Shown: piece by piece, positions 62,570 through 64,000 of the stretch
How the letters are laid out: each line of letters starts with the position of its first letter
How positions within the stretch are numbered: the first letter of the stretch is position 1
From: Odontocerum albicorne
Lineage: Eukaryota; Arthropoda; Insecta; Trichoptera; Odontoceridae
Direction of reading: 5' to 3'
DNA length: 64,000 nucleotides
Assembly: GCA_949825065.1 (NCBI GenBank)
Contig: OX463859.1
Coordinates: 27,855,847 to 27,919,846 of the forward strand
The notes under the pieces: model-generated
The model's input: only the letters and a program-made list of their open reading frames with translations
The model's database searches: none
Told to the model about the DNA's origin: nothing
Translations under genes and position numbers: made by a program

Positions 62570-62665
62570 CTTTATTGTGACGGTATAACCCTACCGGTTT
62601 CAAGGCTTTAACCTCATCTTCAGGGAGCGCAAGTTAATGCCTTAACTATAAACAACAAACATTCT
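62570..62665. mobile_element. PLE terminal fragment
   Basis: GTGACGGTATAACCCTACCG, GTTTCAAGGCTTTAACCTCA, TCTTCAGGGAGCGCAA, then directly TAATGCCTTAACTATAAACA. The outermost PLE part is joined to an inner part with the middle missing, so this is a deleted terminus. It directly follows the mariner snapback. Confidence 0.8.
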
Positions 62666-62669
62666 TCTC

Positions 62670-63172
62670 CCTACTGCCGGTGTTCCAGTCCAGAAGTGTC
62701 CATAGAAAAACCGAAGTCACCCTGTACAAAACAATTATTAAAACAGTGGTAATGGATGCGAATCATAGACACTGACAGCTAAATTCGCAGAGTTGCTGGA
62801 TGCCTTCGAGAGAAGAGTACTACGTAGGATTCTGGGCCCCATGAATGACGGCGAAACCTGGCGAATACGATACAACGACGAGCTATATAATATCTTCAAA
62901 GCTCCCAGGTTATTTGTACATGTCAGACTGAGCAGATTGAGATAGGCCGGACATGTGCAGAGAATGCCGTCAACACGAGGACCCAAAATAATCTTGGAAG
63001 GACACTCGGGAGAAGGAGTGTGGGCTGGCCAAGGCTGCGATGGGAGGAAGAAGTTGAGAGGGACGCAACCCGGCTGCTACAGGCACAGGGTTGGAAGGTC
63101 GGGGCGGAAGACAGGAGGAGTTGGAGGCGAAGATTGACGGAGGCCAAAGCTCGATATGGACTGTAAGACCAC
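62670..63172 (+). mobile_element. LINE RT C-terminal end, GC-rich
   Basis: Across frames the plus strand reads 'VTLYKTIIKTVV'-like text, 'LDAFERRVLRRILGPMNDGE', 'TWRIRYNDELYNIFKAPRLF', 'VRLSRLR.AGHVQRMPSTRG' with one stop (TAG for Trp), 'GRPRLRWEEEVERDATRLLQ' in the next frame, 'WKVGAEDRRSWRRRLTEAKA' and a stop after 'RYGL'. This is the complete C-terminus of an animal LINE with about two frame changes and is among the younger-looking relics here. Confidence 0.85.
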
Positions 63173-63179
63173 CGAAAGA

Positions 63180-64000
63180 AAAAAAAGTTCAACCTTTAGG
63201 TATAATGATTTCTAATAAAATATACATATGAAAAAGCTGGGTCATATTTTATAAAACATGAAGAAATTTAATTGAATCGGATACGGGGAAATTTAGTATT
63301 ATATATTGGCAAAGGATTTGCATAAATAATATATTGTGGTCGATCGATGATCCGCATTTCTCACGAAACAGGTTTAAAACAGTTAAAAAACGACCACACC
63401 TCTTGTGGGCTATATTCACTAGAGGAACCTGTTTCGAGTTTATTTTTTTGAGTAGCTACCAACTAATGGTTTTAGACATCGTATTCTGTCCTCATACAAA
63501 TAACCTTTGGACGGTTATTATGTTTATGTGATAAAAATGTTAAAATATGTATTCACTAACGGGTTCATTTCAACCAATAACCCGTTTTGCGAAACACGAT
63601 CGAATTCCATAGATCGAATGAATACAGAAATACAGGTGGAACAATAAAGTACATGAATTTTAAAACACTAGCGTGATTCACATATTTTTTTCAATAAAAA
63701 GAAATACCACAGCACACAACAGATCAGGCCACGGCTTAGAATACCCTGGGCCGTATACAGTGCAAGAAAAAATCAATACAATTTACTTCATTTACACATT
63801 TCAATAGACACGCTTAACCTTAACACGCTATATTTTATCCTCTTCTAAGACCAAAAATAGCTTCTACACAAATAATAATAATCTTCACAATGATTTGAAT
63901 TAAAACCTTGATTAAGAAAAAAAATATCGACCAATATAAAATCAGCGGTAATTAGACCCGTGTGTAACATTCAGTGTTGTCATACAGTTGAAACGATAAT
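63180..64000. other. Unassigned to right edge
   Basis: No gene or element recognised. A short inverted pair CGAAACAGGTT/AACCTGTTTCG lies at about 63364 and 63427. Confidence 0.4.

Noticed and set aside
1..64000. Integrated viral sequence
   Set aside because: All reverse transcriptase pieces seen are of non-LTR or Penelope type. I saw no capsid, envelope, protease or LTR-bounded element.

Overview
The window looks like AT-rich, gene-poor heterochromatin-like DNA from an animal, most likely an insect. The evidence is the mix of element types: CR1/Jockey-group and RTE-like LINEs, tRNA-derived SINEs, a Penelope-like element, mariner, piggyBac-type, hAT and Tc1/mariner relics, all with animal-type hallmarks. 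I found no convincing host gene, no rRNA and no functional tRNA gene, and no bacterial feature. The species cannot be fixed from sequence alone.

I use working labels for the recurring families. LINE-A: 3' ends with the RT C-terminal sequence around 'SSFFTSSFTV' and a tail carrying a small hairpin. LINE-B: CR1/Jockey-group, best copy at 43.9-47.0 kb. LINE-C: RTE/BovB-like, with 'GHVERMNEE'-type C-termini, at least nine pieces. LINE-D: Jockey-like, at 3, 11.5, 16 and 52 kb. SINE-A, SINE-B, SINE-C and repeat D: short families, the first three with tRNA-like heads. SINE-B shares its 3' tail with LINE-A, which suggests LINE-A supplied the enzyme for SINE-B.

Layout. 0-5 kb: LINE-A, Jockey-like and LINE-D 3' ends, then a piggyBac-type MITE (3.7-4.8 kb). 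5-13 kb: PLE termini, a mariner relic with a LINE-B insertion, a second copy of the MITE, LINE-A/SINE-B tail to tail, a 119-bp tandem array, SINE-A and a LINE-D RT domain. 13-28 kb: LINE-C pieces, three more piggyBac-type MITEs, a hAT end next to a 69-bp array, a palindromic MITE, an internally deleted Tc1/mariner element inside LINE-C, and SINEs. 28.8-34.5 kb: a 14-bp and a 27-bp minisatellite with LINE fragments between. 35.8-41 kb: a 55-bp satellite organised into higher-order blocks that have captured and co-amplified a LINE-A 3' segment. 41-47 kb: SINE-A, SINE-B and a LINE-B copy whose RT catalytic motif is split by a Penelope-like element. 48-64 kb: mariner deletion derivatives, more LINEs and SINEs with nested insertions, a second copy of one piggyBac-type MITE and a hAT MITE with a perfect 8-bp target duplication.

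No genes act together here as a pathway. The story is one of parasite on parasite: PLE in LINE, MITE in SINE, LINE in mariner, LINE in LINE and Tc element in LINE, plus satellite growth that carried a LINE fragment with it. The most striking structures are the higher-order satellite at 37.2-40.9 kb, whose block lengths differ by exact multiples of 55 bp, and the PLE insertion at 44356-45700 with a 12-bp target duplication.
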